Shown here: positions 1 to 11,300 of the stretch, piece after piece
Layout of the letters: each line of letters begins with the position of its first letter
Numbering within the stretch: the stretch's first letter is position 1
From: Porticoccaceae bacterium
GTDB lineage: Bacteria > Pseudomonadota > Gammaproteobacteria > Pseudomonadales > Porticoccaceae
Direction: 5' to 3'
DNA: 48,218 nucleotides
NCBI GenBank assembly: GCA_018664075.1
Contig: JABJOY010000015.1
Location: 1-48,218, forward strand
Notes under the pieces: generated by a model
What the model was told of the DNA's origin: nothing
The model's database searches: none
The model's input: only the letters and a program-made list of their open reading frames with translations
Made by a program: the position numbers and the translations under genes

Positions 1-228
1 CACCAGTGTCTTTCCCTCAGGATTGGTGGCATCAAGATTGTGCCCAGCCTGTTTAAAGAACTGCAGAAAAGTTGCAAAGTTATCCAGGTTCATGCCGCGG
101 TAGGCTTTTTCCAGCAGATGAAAATCGCCATCCACACCAGCCGGTGGCTGGTAGTTCAGAAAGCTTCTAACGCGCTCGTCGTCGAAGACTTCGCCGAGAA
201 CTTTTTGCTTATCTTTTTTCAGTGACAT
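1..228 (-). CDS. PA4642-family conserved protein (3' end outside window)
   Basis: Partial gene read on the minus strand from an ATG at 228; the first 76 residues are present and the rest lies before base 1. It begins MSLKKDKQKVLGEVFDDERV and contains PPAGVDGDFHLLEKAYRGM. I recognise this as the small uncharacterised family typified by Pseudomonas PA4642, usually under 100 residues. An AAGGAA ribosome-binding site precedes the ATG. The gene follows gatB by 17 bases, so it is probably the last gene of the gat operon. The function is unknown and I do not assign one. Confidence 0.75.
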   Translation of the reverse strand, partial: MSLKKDKQKVLGEVFDDERVRSFLNYQPPAGVDGDFHLLEKAYRGMNLDNFATFLQFFKQAGHNLDATNPEGKTLV

Positions 229-245
229 GTTTTTCCTTAAACGGT

Positions 246-1715
246 TTACAGTAGTTCGTTAAGTTTTTGCGCCAGTATTTGGTTGACCTGTTGCGGGTTG
301 GCCTGGCCTTTGGAGGCTTTCATAATCTGCCCCATAAAGCCGCCGAGTTTTTTCTTGCGCTTGGCTTCGTCGGTGTTGATATAGTCTTCTACCATAGCCT
401 GGTTGGCGGCCAGCACGTCGGCGACCAGCTGCTCCAGAGCGCCGCTGTCGGACACCTGCTTTAAGCCGCGGGCTTCAATAATCTGGTCTGCGTCTCCTTC
501 GCCGGCCCATATTCCTTCGAATACTTCTTTGGCCATTTTGCCGCTAATACTGTTGTCGGCAATTCGGGCGATCAATCCGCCTAGCTGTTCTGCACTGACC
601 GGGCTTTTGGCGATGGACAGATCTTCATTGTTGAGTCTGGCGCTGAGTTCGCCCATGGACCAGTTGGCGGCCAGTTTGGCATTGCCGGAGGTTTTGGTGG
701 CCGTCTCAAAATAGGCTGCCATTGCAGCATCGCTGCTCAGGACGCCGGCGTCGTAATCGGACAGGCTGTACTGATCGGCAAATCTGGCGCGGCGGGCATC
801 TGGCAGTTCTGGTAGGTTGCGGCGCAGTTCTTCTATGGTTTCATCGCTGACAATCACGGGCAGCAGATCCGGGCAGGGGAAGTAGCGGTAGTCGTTGGCT
901 TCTTCTTTACTGCGCATGGAGCGGGCGACTTTGGTGTCGCCGTTGTACAGGCGGGTTTCCTGGATCACGGTGCCGCCATCTTCGATCAGGTCTATCTGGC
1001 GCTCGACTTCTTTGGTGATGGCCTCTTCCATAAACTTAAATGAGTTGAGGTTTTTGGTTTCAGTTCTGGTGCCTAGGGTGTCGCTGCCTCTTGGTTTGAC
1101 CGAAACATTGACATCAAAGCGCATACTGCCCTGGGACATCTCGCCATCGCAGATACCAATGGAGGTAACAATACTATGGAGCTTTTTGGCGAAGGCGATT
1201 GCCTCTTCGGCACTGCTCATATCGGGTTCTGAGACAATTTCGATCAGTGGTGTACCTGCGCGGTTTAAGTCTATGCCGGACACGCCGTGGCGGAAGTTAC
1301 CTTCATGGAGTGACTTGCCGGCATCTTCTTCCAGATGGGCATGGTGAATGCGCACATTTTTTGTGCTGCCGTCGGCCAGTTCAATTTCAACATTGCCGCG
1401 GCCGACAATAGGCTTTTCCAGTTGGGTGGTCTGGTAGCCTTTGGGCAGGTCTGGGTAGAAGTAGTTTTTGCGTTCGAAAGCCGATTCTTTGCCGATTTCA
1501 GCATCTATGGCCAGACCAAACATCACAGCGTAGTGGACTGCCTGTTTATTGAGAACAGGCAGAGTTCCGGGCATAGCTAAATCAATGGCGCAGGCCTGCG
1601 TATTTGGCTCGGCACCAAAGGCGGTGCTGGCGCCGGAGAATATTTTGGTTTGGGTGGCCAGCTGCACATGTACTTCGAGGCCGATTACTGTATCCCAATC
1701 ACTCATGCTGTCCAT
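246..1715 (-). CDS. gatB: Asp-tRNA(Asn)/Glu-tRNA(Gln) amidotransferase subunit B
   Basis: GatB activates mischarged Glu-tRNA(Gln) or Asp-tRNA(Asn) with ATP so that ammonia delivered from GatA can amidate it. The 489-residue protein is full length. The N-terminal catalytic cradle starts [14 protein letters not shown], with the conserved [11 protein letters not shown] segment near residue 85. The C-terminal part is the YqeY-like tRNA-binding tail, with [17 protein letters not shown] near the end. The ATG at 1715 overlaps the TAA of gatA (TAATG), so the two are translationally coupled. A GGAGGG lies about 9 bases upstream, favouring this ATG over the in-frame ATG three codons later. Third gene of the gatCAB operon. 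Confidence 0.97.
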   Translation of the reverse strand: MDSMSDWDTVIGLEVHVQLATQTKIFSGASTAFGAEPNTQACAIDLAMPGTLPVLNKQAVHYAVMFGLAIDAEIGKESAFERKNYFYPDLPKGYQTTQLEKPIVGRGNVEIELADGSTKNVRIHHAHLEEDAGKSLHEGNFRHGVSGIDLNRAGTPLIEIVSEPDMSSAEEAIAFAKKLHSIVTSIGICDGEMSQGSMRFDVNVSVKPRGSDTLGTRTETKNLNSFKFMEEAITKEVERQIDLIEDGGTVIQETRLYNGDTKVARSMRSKEEANDYRYFPCPDLLPVIVSDETIEELRRNLPELPDARRARFADQYSLSDYDAGVLSSDAAMAAYFETATKTSGNAKLAANWSMGELSARLNNEDLSIAKSPVSAEQLGGLIARIADNSISGKMAKEVFEGIWAGEGDADQIIEARGLKQVSDSGALEQLVADVLAANQAMVEDYINTDEAKRKKKLGGFMGQIMKASKGQANPQQVNQILAQKLNELL

Positions 1716-3169
1716 TATAGAAGGCCCTCCGGAGCTGCTCTGTGCCAGTCGGTGGCCTGCTGGTACTCGTGGGCGACATTGAGCATGCGCGCTTCGTCAA
1801 AGTAGTTGCCGATAATTTGCAGACCCACTGGTTTGTCGTCGACCATACCACAGGGTAACGACATGCCGGGCAGACCCGCCAGATTGGTGGCGATGGTGTA
1901 GATGTCTTCAAGATACATGGCCACGGGGTCGTCGCCTTTGGATCCAAACTTAAAGGCTGGGGATGGGCAGGTGGGACCCATAATTACGTCCACTTTTTCG
2001 AAGGCTTTGGCAAAATCCTGCTGGATCAGCTGGCGCACTTGCTGGGCTTTGCCATAGTAGGCGTCATAGTAGCCTGCAGACAGACAGTAGGTGCCAATCA
2101 GGATACGGCGCTGTACTTCTTCACCAAAGCCTTCGGCTCTGGTTCTGGTGTACAGGTCTTGCAAGTCGGTTGGGTCTTCACAGCGATAGCCGTATTTAAC
2201 GCCGTCAAAGCGGGACAGGTTGGCCGAGGCTTCCGCTGGGGCGATAACATAGTAGGCGGGCACGGACAGGCCTGTGTTGGGCAGGCTGATATCCACCAGC
2301 TCTGCGCCCTGGACTTCAAGTTCTGCCAATGCGGCACGCACTGCTTGCTCGGTGCCTGGGTTCAGGCCTTTGGAAAAGTATTCACTGGGGACGCCGATGC
2401 GCAGGCCTTTGATGCTGTTGCCTATAGTTGCGCTGTAGTCTGGCACGTCCCGCTCTATGCAGGTGGAGTCTTTGTCATCAAAGCTGGCCATGCAGTTGAG
2501 CATGATGGCGCAATCTTCGGCGGTGCGGGCCATGGGGCCGCCCTGGTCCAGACTTGAGGCGAAGGCGATCATGCCCCAGCGGGATACGCGGCCATAGGTT
2601 GGCTTTAATCCGGTAATGCCGCACAGGGCTGCTGGCTGCCGAATGGAGCCGCCGGTATCTGTAGCTGTTGCGCCTGGGGCCAATCGCGCTGCTACTGCGG
2701 CTGCGGAGCCGCCGGATGAGCCGCCGGGCACGCAGTCGGTGGCCCAGGGATTTTTAACCGGGCCATAAAAACTGGTTTCATTGGAGGAACCCATGGCGAA
2801 CTCGTCCATATTGGTTTTGCCCAGCACCACGGCTCCGGCCTGTTCGAAGTTTTCCACCACTGTGGCGTTGTAGGGTGGCACAAAGTTGTCGAGCATTTTG
2901 GAGCCACAGCTGGTACGCACCCCATTGGTGCAGAAAATATCTTTGTGCAGTATGGGTATACCGCAGAGGGCGGGCGCATTGCCGGCGGCCAGACGCTGAT
3001 CTGCAGCGGCAGCGGCTTTGAGGGCCTGATCGGCGGTCACTGTGATCACGGCGTTGTAGCTGGGGTCGAGTTCGGCAATCCGCGTCAAAAAGTGCTGAGT
3101 TAGCTCAACACTGGAAAATTCTTTGCTTTGCAGCCCACGGATAAGCTCGGCAATGGTGAGGTTATGCAT
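1715..3169 (-). CDS. gatA: Asp-tRNA(Asn)/Glu-tRNA(Gln) amidotransferase subunit A (amidase)
   Basis: GatA hydrolyses glutamine to supply ammonia to GatB. The 484-residue protein shows the amidase-signature Ser-cisSer-Lys triad: Lys76 in LHKDIF, Ser151 in the [10 protein letters not shown] glycine/serine loop, and Ser175 in [11 protein letters not shown]. The ATG at 3169 lies 15 bases after the gatC stop, and the stop codon overlaps the start of gatB. The trio lets a cell lacking a direct glutaminyl- or asparaginyl-tRNA synthetase route make these aminoacyl-tRNAs; which one applies here cannot be told from the window. Confidence 0.97.
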   Translation of the reverse strand: MHNLTIAELIRGLQSKEFSSVELTQHFLTRIAELDPSYNAVITVTADQALKAAAAADQRLAAGNAPALCGIPILHKDIFCTNGVRTSCGSKMLDNFVPPYNATVVENFEQAGAVVLGKTNMDEFAMGSSNETSFYGPVKNPWATDCVPGGSSGGSAAAVAARLAPGATATDTGGSIRQPAALCGITGLKPTYGRVSRWGMIAFASSLDQGGPMARTAEDCAIMLNCMASFDDKDSTCIERDVPDYSATIGNSIKGLRIGVPSEYFSKGLNPGTEQAVRAALAELEVQGAELVDISLPNTGLSVPAYYVIAPAEASANLSRFDGVKYGYRCEDPTDLQDLYTRTRAEGFGEEVQRRILIGTYCLSAGYYDAYYGKAQQVRQLIQQDFAKAFEKVDVIMGPTCPSPAFKFGSKGDDPVAMYLEDIYTIATNLAGLPGMSLPCGMVDDKPVGLQIIGNYFDEARMLNVAHEYQQATDWHRAAPEGLL

Positions 3170-3184
3170 ATTGTTGGGTCGCTT

Positions 3185-3472
3185 TTATTCGATGACTTTA
3201 GGCACTAGAAACAGGCCATCTTCGGTGTCTGGTGCTGTGGCTTGCAGTGCTTCCCGCTGATTGAGCTCTTTGACTTCATCTTCGCGCAGGCGCTGGGTGG
3301 CTTGCATGGGATGTGACATAGGGTCTACACCGCTGGTATCGGCGGCTTGAAGCTGGTCGACCAGCTCTAATACGCTGCCGAGGCGCTCGCTCACTTCATT
3401 GATGGTGCTGTCGTCGATGGCAATGCGTGCCAAGGTCGCCAGCTTTTCAATTTCATGCCGTTCTATGCTCAT
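3185..3472 (-). CDS. gatC: Asp-tRNA(Asn)/Glu-tRNA(Gln) amidotransferase subunit C
   Basis: A small 95-residue belt subunit that wraps around the GatA-GatB interface and stabilises the complex. The N-terminus (IEKLATLARIAI) and the DGVDPMSHP-like segment around residues 45-55 (SGVDPMSHPMQATQRLREDEV) are typical of the family. It is the first gene of gatCAB and reads away from mreB across a 316-base intergenic region that must hold the operon promoter. Confidence 0.95.
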   Translation of the reverse strand: MSIERHEIEKLATLARIAIDDSTINEVSERLGSVLELVDQLQAADTSGVDPMSHPMQATQRLREDEVKELNQREALQATAPDTEDGLFLVPKVIE

Positions 3473-4826
<1,354 letters not shown>

Positions 4827-4873
4827 AAACAGGGCAGTTCCAGCTTGAATAGTTAGTTTTCTGGATTGGGCTT

Positions 4874-5722
4874 ATGAAAAATGTGTTTGCCAAGTCGTCC
4901 TCTCCTCTGCGCAAGATATTTCTTGTTAGCCTCGTTGCCTTCGGATTAATGACTCTGGATAACAGCACCTCTTGGCTGTCTCCCCTTTACCGGGTCGCAG
5001 ATAGCGTAGTTCGCCCCCTCTACTGGATTACCAATATCCCCGCCCGTGTTCAGGAATGGGGCGAGGTCAATGTCACGTCTCGCACTGTCATCGAACAGGA
5101 AAACGTGCGCCTCAAACAAGAGAGCCTTATTCATCTGGGTCAGCTGCAGCGTATGGCGGAGCTGGCGGCGGAAAACCTGCGTCTGCGCCAGTTGCTCAAT
5201 GCCACTGAGTTGTTGGTGGACAGTGTACTGGTTACTGAGGTGATTGGTGTGTCCCCAAGTCCCCAGAGCCATACGGTTACTGTGGATCGGGGTAGCGACG
5301 ATGGCGTCTATGTGGGTCAGCCTATTCTCGATGCAGAGGGGCTTATGGGGCAGATTATTTCTGTCTATGGTGGCCACAGTGTGGCGCTTCTGATCACCGA
5401 TAGCACCCATGCTCTGCCGGTGCAGGTATTGCGCAATGGGGTGCGCTCGATTGCTGAGGGTACCTCTGATTACAATCGTATGACCCTGAGATTTGTATCG
5501 CCAACCTCAGATATTGTTGAGGGCGACCAGCTAGTGAGTTCCGGTCTGGGTGGGCGCTTCCCGGTTGGTTACCCGGTGGGCACTGTGGCTAGTATCAGTC
5601 AGAAGCCTGGGGACACATTTGTGGACGTTGAAGTGGACCCATCAGCGCAGCTCGACCGCAGCCGCCACTTGCTTTTGGCGTTTACTTCTAAAGATGGCTC
5701 CCCTGACAGGAATGGCCGTTGA
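4874..5722 (+). CDS. mreC: Rod-shape-determining protein MreC
   Basis: MreC is a bitopic elongasome scaffold that activates PBP2 in the periplasm. The 282-residue protein has one N-terminal membrane segment (about residues 15-32), then a coiled coil at about 65-110 (ENVRLKQESLIHLGQL...ENLRLRQLL), then the two-lobed beta domain, with DRGSDDGVYVGQPI and GDQLVSSGLGGRFPVGYPVG typical of the family. Its TGA overlaps the TTG start of mreD by four bases. Confidence 0.95.
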   Translation: MKNVFAKSSSPLRKIFLVSLVAFGLMTLDNSTSWLSPLYRVADSVVRPLYWITNIPARVQEWGEVNVTSRTVIEQENVRLKQESLIHLGQLQRMAELAAENLRLRQLLNATELLVDSVLVTEVIGVSPSPQSHTVTVDRGSDDGVYVGQPILDAEGLMGQIISVYGGHSVALLITDSTHALPVQVLRNGVRSIAEGTSDYNRMTLRFVSPTSDIVEGDQLVSSGLGGRFPVGYPVGTVASISQKPGDTFVDVEVDPSAQLDRSRHLLLAFTSKDGSPDRNGR

Positions 5723-6198
5723 AACCGGTCAGCTTGACAGGGCCCGTGACTTTTTCACTGATTATCGCGGTTATTTTGCAGCTGATACCTGTGTCCGGTG
5801 ACTGGATTCTGTGGCGTCCCAATTTTCTTATGTTAGTGATGATCGCCTGGGTACTCTATCAGCCCAGTCGCTTTGGTATTGGTTTTGCGGCGCTGGTGGG
5901 CCTCTTGGCCGACACATTGTTTCGCACGGCCCTTGGGCATTATGTGCTGGTGTTTGCGCTCTGTGGTGCTGTGGCCTATTTGTTGAGCCGCTGGCTCACC
6001 TATTTTTCATATTTCCATCGGGCTGTTTTGATTTTCCTGTTGGTGATTTTTTCTGAGTTGCTGCAGGCATTGTTGTTCTCAATCTGGGATGTACCCATGG
6101 GTTTGCAGCATGTGCCTGTTTTGGGTTTTGTCAGTGCGATAGTCTGGTTGCTGGTGGACAAGTCGATCGCCAGTCTTAACTTTATGTATAGATCGTGA
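5719..6198 (+). CDS. mreD: Rod-shape-determining membrane protein MreD
   Basis: A polytopic inner-membrane partner of MreC. The 159-residue protein is almost entirely hydrophobic, with about five membrane segments, and carries the conserved PNFLMLVMIAWVLYQP region near residues 32-47. The start is a TTG that overlaps the mreC stop (TTGA), which implies translational coupling; an ATG at 5712 is in the wrong frame. Length matches the family. Confidence 0.92.
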   Translation: MKPVSLTGPVTFSLIIAVILQLIPVSGDWILWRPNFLMLVMIAWVLYQPSRFGIGFAALVGLLADTLFRTALGHYVLVFALCGAVAYLLSRWLTYFSYFHRAVLIFLLVIFSELLQALLFSIWDVPMGLQHVPVLGFVSAIVWLLVDKSIASLNFMYRS

Positions 6199-6223
6199 TT
6201 AAACAGCCTGCAAAGGAATTATT

Positions 6224-6826
6224 TTGTCAGACCAGAATCTTATCCTTGCCTCAGCATCACCCCGCCGGGCTGAGCTATTGACCCAGATGGGGGTCAAATT
6301 TGTGGTGGCTCCGGCAGATATTGATGAGAGTCAACGGGAAGCAGAGTCGCCCGTTGATTATGTAACCCGCATGGCTGTCGAAAAAGCCGCTGCTGGTTGT
6401 ACCGGCCAGCAGTCGGGTTTGCCTGTTCTGGGGGCTGACACTGGGGTGGTTTGTGATGGCCAGGTTTTTGGTAAACCAACGGATCGCGCCCATGCTCAGG
6501 CTATGCTGTTGGCGCTGGCGGGCAAAACCCATACTGTAATGTCGGCTGTGGCGTTGGATAATGGCACTGACAGGCAGGTTCTGTTGTCTGAAACCAGAGT
6601 GACATTTCGCAATATCTCTGCGGATGAATGTTTTAGGTACTGGCAGACCGGAGAACCATTGGGTAAAGCCGGTGGCTATGCTATTCAGGGGCTGGGTGCA
6701 GTTTTTGTTGCTCATCTTGAAGGTAGCTACACTGGGGTGGTGGGGTTGCCGATTGCCGAGACTGCAACCTTGCTGCAGCGGTTTGCTGTTCCAGTTTGGC
6801 AGAGTATTGCTGGCTGCGTGCCATAA
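6224..6826 (+). CDS. maf: Maf-family nucleoside triphosphate pyrophosphatase
   Basis: Maf (YhdE type) proteins hydrolyse dTTP, UTP and modified pyrimidine nucleotides to monophosphates, a house-cleaning role. The 200-residue protein shows the substrate-binding SASPRR motif at residues 10-15, the ESP-VDYVTRMAVEKA segment, and ADTGVVCDGQVFGKP containing the catalytic Asp. The start is a TTG at 6224 preceded by AAGGAA at 6212-6217; no ATG fits the conserved N-terminus. It sits between mreD and rng, as in E. coli and Pseudomonas. Confidence 0.93.
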   Translation: MSDQNLILASASPRRAELLTQMGVKFVVAPADIDESQREAESPVDYVTRMAVEKAAAGCTGQQSGLPVLGADTGVVCDGQVFGKPTDRAHAQAMLLALAGKTHTVMSAVALDNGTDRQVLLSETRVTFRNISADECFRYWQTGEPLGKAGGYAIQGLGAVFVAHLEGSYTGVVGLPIAETATLLQRFAVPVWQSIAGCVP

Positions 6827-6868
6827 TTATAAAAATCAGTTATTCGTTTATCTTTTGCGGAAAATAGT

Positions 6869-8332
6869 ATGAGCCGAGAAATTCTTATCAATATTACGCC
6901 GATGGAAACCCGCGTAGCCTTGGTGGAAAACGGCGTGCCGCAAGAAATTTCTATTGAGCGCAATCAAAAGCGCGGTCTGGTAGGCAATATCTACAAAGCT
7001 ATAGTGGTGCGTGTGCTGCCCGGTATGCAGGCGGCTTTTTTGGATATAGGTGAAGAGCGCACGGCATTTTTGCATGTGGATGATCTACACCATCCGGATG
7101 CAGAGTCAGGACAAAAGGCGGATATTCAGCAACTGCTGCGCACGGGTCAGCAGATTCTCGTGCAGGTGATCAAGGATCCTATCAGCAGCAAAGGCGCGCG
7201 TCTGACCGCACAACTCTCTCTGGCTTCCCGCTATCTGGTGTATATGAATGGCAATGACCATATTGGGCTGTCCCAGCGCATTGAAGATGAGCAGGAGCGC
7301 GAGCGTCTAAAGGAAATTATTGAAACAACGGCGACAGAGAGCGGACTGGGTGAGGGCGGTGGCTTTATTGTGCGCACTGCTGCAGATGCTGTTGAGGCCA
7401 GTGCGCTGCAATCGGATATGCGCTACCTACACAGGCTATGGCTGCATATTGAGTCCTCTAAATCTGAGGCCAAAGCGCCCTGCTGTATCCATGAAGAGCT
7501 GCCTCTGTACAAGCGCGCACTGCGGGATATGGCCAGCGATGAGGTGGAAAAGATACTGGTGGATTCCCGCGAGGTGTTGGACAAGCTCACGTCTTTTGCC
7601 AATAAATTCAGTCCGGAAATTGCCAATCTGATTGAGCATTATCCCGGTGAGCGGCCACTGTTTTATCTCCATGGTATTGAGGATGAGATTGCCAAGGCAT
7701 TGCACCGGTCTGTGCCCTTAAAGTCTGGCGGCCATCTGGTGATCGATCAGACCGAGGCTATGACCACGGTGGATGTTAATACCGGGGCCTTTGTCGGTCA
7801 TCGCAATCTTGAGGAAACCATTTACAAAACCAATCTGGAAGCCGCAGTGGCCGTGGCGCGACAGCTGCGCATGCGCAATCTGGGTGGCATTATTATTGTT
7901 GATTTTATCGATATGCAGAGCGCTGAACACCGTCGCCAGGTGTTGCGCAGCTTTGAAAAAGCCCTGGGTCGCGACCGCGCCAAGACCGCAATTTCAGGTG
8001 TTACCGAGCTGGGTCTGGTGCAGGTGACTCGCAAGCGCACCAGTGAAAGTCTGGGTCAGGTGCTCTGCGAAGGCTGCCCAACCTGTGATGGCCGCGGGTC
8101 GATCAAGTCGGCGGAGACCGTGGGCTATGAGGTGCTGCGGGAGATATTGCGAGTTGCCCGCGCCTATGAATGCGACCAGTTGCGGGTGTTGGCCTGTCAT
8201 GCTGTCATTGAGCGCCTGCTGGATGAGGATTCTGCACAGGTGGCCGATCTGGAGGCCTTTATTGGCTGTACCATTCAGTTTCGTGCGGAGAGCCTTTTTA
8301 TCCGCGACCAGTTCGATATTATTCCGGTCTAA
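6869..8332 (+). CDS. rng: Ribonuclease G
   Basis: RNase G is a single-strand endoribonuclease that matures the 5' end of 16S rRNA and takes part in mRNA decay. The 487-residue protein has an S1 domain interrupted by an insertion (residues 35-120), the metal-binding aspartates D302 (VDVNTGAFVG) and D345 (IIIVDFIDM), and the zinc-link cysteines C400, C403 and C406. It lacks the long arginine-rich C-terminal scaffold of RNase E, so RNase G is the better call. It is followed three bases later by yhdP. Confidence 0.96.
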   Translation: MSREILINITPMETRVALVENGVPQEISIERNQKRGLVGNIYKAIVVRVLPGMQAAFLDIGEERTAFLHVDDLHHPDAESGQKADIQQLLRTGQQILVQVIKDPISSKGARLTAQLSLASRYLVYMNGNDHIGLSQRIEDEQERERLKEIIETTATESGLGEGGGFIVRTAADAVEASALQSDMRYLHRLWLHIESSKSEAKAPCCIHEELPLYKRALRDMASDEVEKILVDSREVLDKLTSFANKFSPEIANLIEHYPGERPLFYLHGIEDEIAKALHRSVPLKSGGHLVIDQTEAMTTVDVNTGAFVGHRNLEETIYKTNLEAAVAVARQLRMRNLGGIIIVDFIDMQSAEHRRQVLRSFEKALGRDRAKTAISGVTELGLVQVTRKRTSESLGQVLCEGCPTCDGRGSIKSAETVGYEVLREILRVARAYECDQLRVLACHAVIERLLDEDSAQVADLEAFIGCTIQFRAESLFIRDQFDIIPV

Positions 8333-8335
8333 GCC

Positions 8336-11300
8336 ATGAACCATTCACTTGTCAAAATAACAAAGCTTGCCAGCCTGTGGTTCTGGCGATTTGCTGCACT
8401 GTTGATTATTGGCACTGTTATTTTGCTGGTTATTGGGCGTCAAACCATTGGCAGTATTGATCAGCTGCGCCCGACGTTGCAGAGCATTATCACTGACAGC
8501 TCTGGTTTGCAGGTTAATCTGGGCAGACTGCAGGGGGAATGGCCGAGGCTGGTGCCTATTTTGGATGTGGAGGCGGTTGAGGTTATTGCTGACAATGGGG
8601 AGGTGGCTATTTCTCTGGACCATGGTCGTGCCAACCTGGATGTTTTAAACAGCCTTAAATACGGATCGCCGATCTGGCGCGAGTTGACCGTTGATCGGCT
8701 GGTGTTGAATGTGCGCGAAGATAGGCAGGGCCGCTGGAATATCAATGGCCTCGATGGTGAATCCAAAACTGATTTAAAGCTTATTCTTGATCCGCTGTTT
8801 TACAGTCGCCTGATTCGTATGAAGCTGGTGATTGTAAATCTGGAGTTCTTTTCTGGTAAGCAGCTGCAGATGCGCAGTGATGAAGTGCGGCTAGAAAATG
8901 ACTCGGACTTTCACCGCGCTGAATTATCCCTGCGCCTGTCCGATCAGGAGACTCCTGCTTATTTGCTGTTGGAGGGGGTTGGTGATCCCTCAGATCTCGA
9001 ATCTTTCCATGCCGATGGTTATTTACAGCTCAATGGCTTCAATATATCCCAGCCGGTGGTGGAGTTGACCAGGTCATTGCTGCCCCAGCTGTTTGCAAAT
9101 TTGAAGGAGTTTGAGGCCAGGACCAGCGGTGAGCTGTGGTTTGATATTCATCCTGGTGGCGGGCTGGATTTTGAGGGTGAGCTGGCGGTTTCCGAGGTGC
9201 CTCTGGACTGGCTGGCCGAAGTGCCGCCTCTGGAAAATATTTATACAGGGATAACGGGCTGGTTTACCCCGGGTTCGGATTGGGGGCTCAGATTGCAGGG
9301 TTTTGATTTTGCCTGGTCTGACAGTGATATTAAACCGCTGGATATGGTATTTACCCAGCGCCTTGGTTCCCGCTGGCGTGACTTTGATGTGTCGGTGAAT
9401 CGCCTTGATCTGAATGTTTTAACTGATCTACTGCGCCAGACCAGGCTGCCTGCTGACAGGCTGCTAAACATTATTGATCAGGTGCGCCCGGAGGGCAGCC
9501 TCAGGGCCCTCACATTGGGGCAGAATGAAAAGGGCTATTACGCCTCGGCCAATCTGCAGTCCATCAATATGCAGAATTACAAAGGTGCTCCGGCTCTTAA
9601 AGGTGTTGATGGTTATCTGGAAGTCCATGGGCAGGGTGGCCTTTTTCATATTGCGGATAGCGATGGCTTTGATGTTTGGTTTACCAAGGTCTACCGCGAC
9701 TATCTCCATGTGGACAGTGCCGAGGGTACGATATATCTTGATTGGCAGTCTGAACAAAAAACACTGAAGGTAGAGAGCGAGCCGGTAAAGACAGTGGTCG
9801 ATGCTGGTACCAGCCATATTATGTTTTCGGTTGAGCAGCAGTTCCACAGCGAAGGACTGCCCCCTGAGGTTAATCTGGTTATTGGTGGTCGCGATATTGA
9901 TGCCAGTTATAGCAAACAATATCTGCCCTACAAGATGCCCGAGACTCTGAGAAAATGGCTCAAAACCGCAATTGTCGGCGGCAATGTTAAAGACTTTGCT
10001 CTGGCCTACAGAGCCGGAGCACCGCGAAATGACGTCGGTTCAAGAACCAGTCAGATGCTGTTCCGCGCTGAAGACACTACAATAGATTACCATCCGGATT
10101 GGCCCGGGCTGCGTGATTTGGATACTGAGGTGCTGGTTGATGATGGCTATGTGCAGTCCAGTATCAGTTCCGGGCTGGTGGGGGATAATACTATTGTTGC
10201 GGCCACTGCTGAGTATGACAGTGCCATGCCCCCAGAGCAGCGTATTTTAATTGTCGATGGCACTGTGACTGGTTCTCTGGCCCATGGCGTCGATTTTCTG
10301 GCTCAGTCTCCGGTAAAGAAAAACCTTGGGCCTCTGGCCAGTTGGGACCTTGCTGGTAAGGCTGATTCCCGGATGCAGCTGCGAATTCCATTGGGCATAA
10401 AATCTAAAAATACTCTGGCCAAGGCTGAATATACGGTTAGCACCCAACTGGCTGATGCGCGACTCGCCATACCAGATTCGCCAATTGCGATGACTGAGGT
10501 CAATGGCGATATTAAATTCTCTGCTGCGGATGGACTGCAGTCTGACAATATTACTGCCACATTCTGGCAGGAACCTTTAACCGCCAAACTATATAAAACC
10601 GGATCCGAACAGAAAATTGCCATACAGACCGAGGTTAAGCCGGAGAGTATCGGGCAGCTGGTTAAATTTCCCTGGCCTGAGGTGCTGGTGGGAAATGTTG
10701 CTATTGATGGGTTGTTGAGTATTCCCCCTGCTTCCGCCGAAGGCGGGGTTAATCTGGCGCTGAGCAGTCAGTTGCAGGGCACTGAGATACGCTTGCCAGA
10801 GCCTCTGGCGCTGTCCGCTGCAGATCAGCGATCGATGAATATGACAATATTTTTCACCCCGGAGTTGGCGCGTATTGAAACCAGTCTGGGGGAAGAGCTG
10901 ACTGCTGAGATGTATTTCTCTGAGGGTGCCCTCACTCAGGGTTTGGTGCTCTATGACCGCGCAGATGTTAGTTCGCAGCCTGGGGAGTTGCTAGTCGCTG
11001 CCTATATGCCGACTACAGATCTACAGATATGGATGCCTGTTGTTGAGCTATTTTCCCCCAAGTCCGCGGAACCAAGGCTCTCCAGCTGGGAGCCAGTGTT
11101 TGATTTGAATTTTGATCGTCTGGAGCTGGCCACATTTGAACTCAATCAGATTGAGGCGAGAATCAGTGCCAGCGACCGGGTTACCCAGATTGCCTTTAGC
11201 AGTGATCTCGCTGATGGCCTGTTGGAGCTGGCTACAGACGAGCAGCAGGTTCCCCGGCTGAGTCTTTCCCGCTTGCATTTACCCAGTGCTTTGCTGGAAG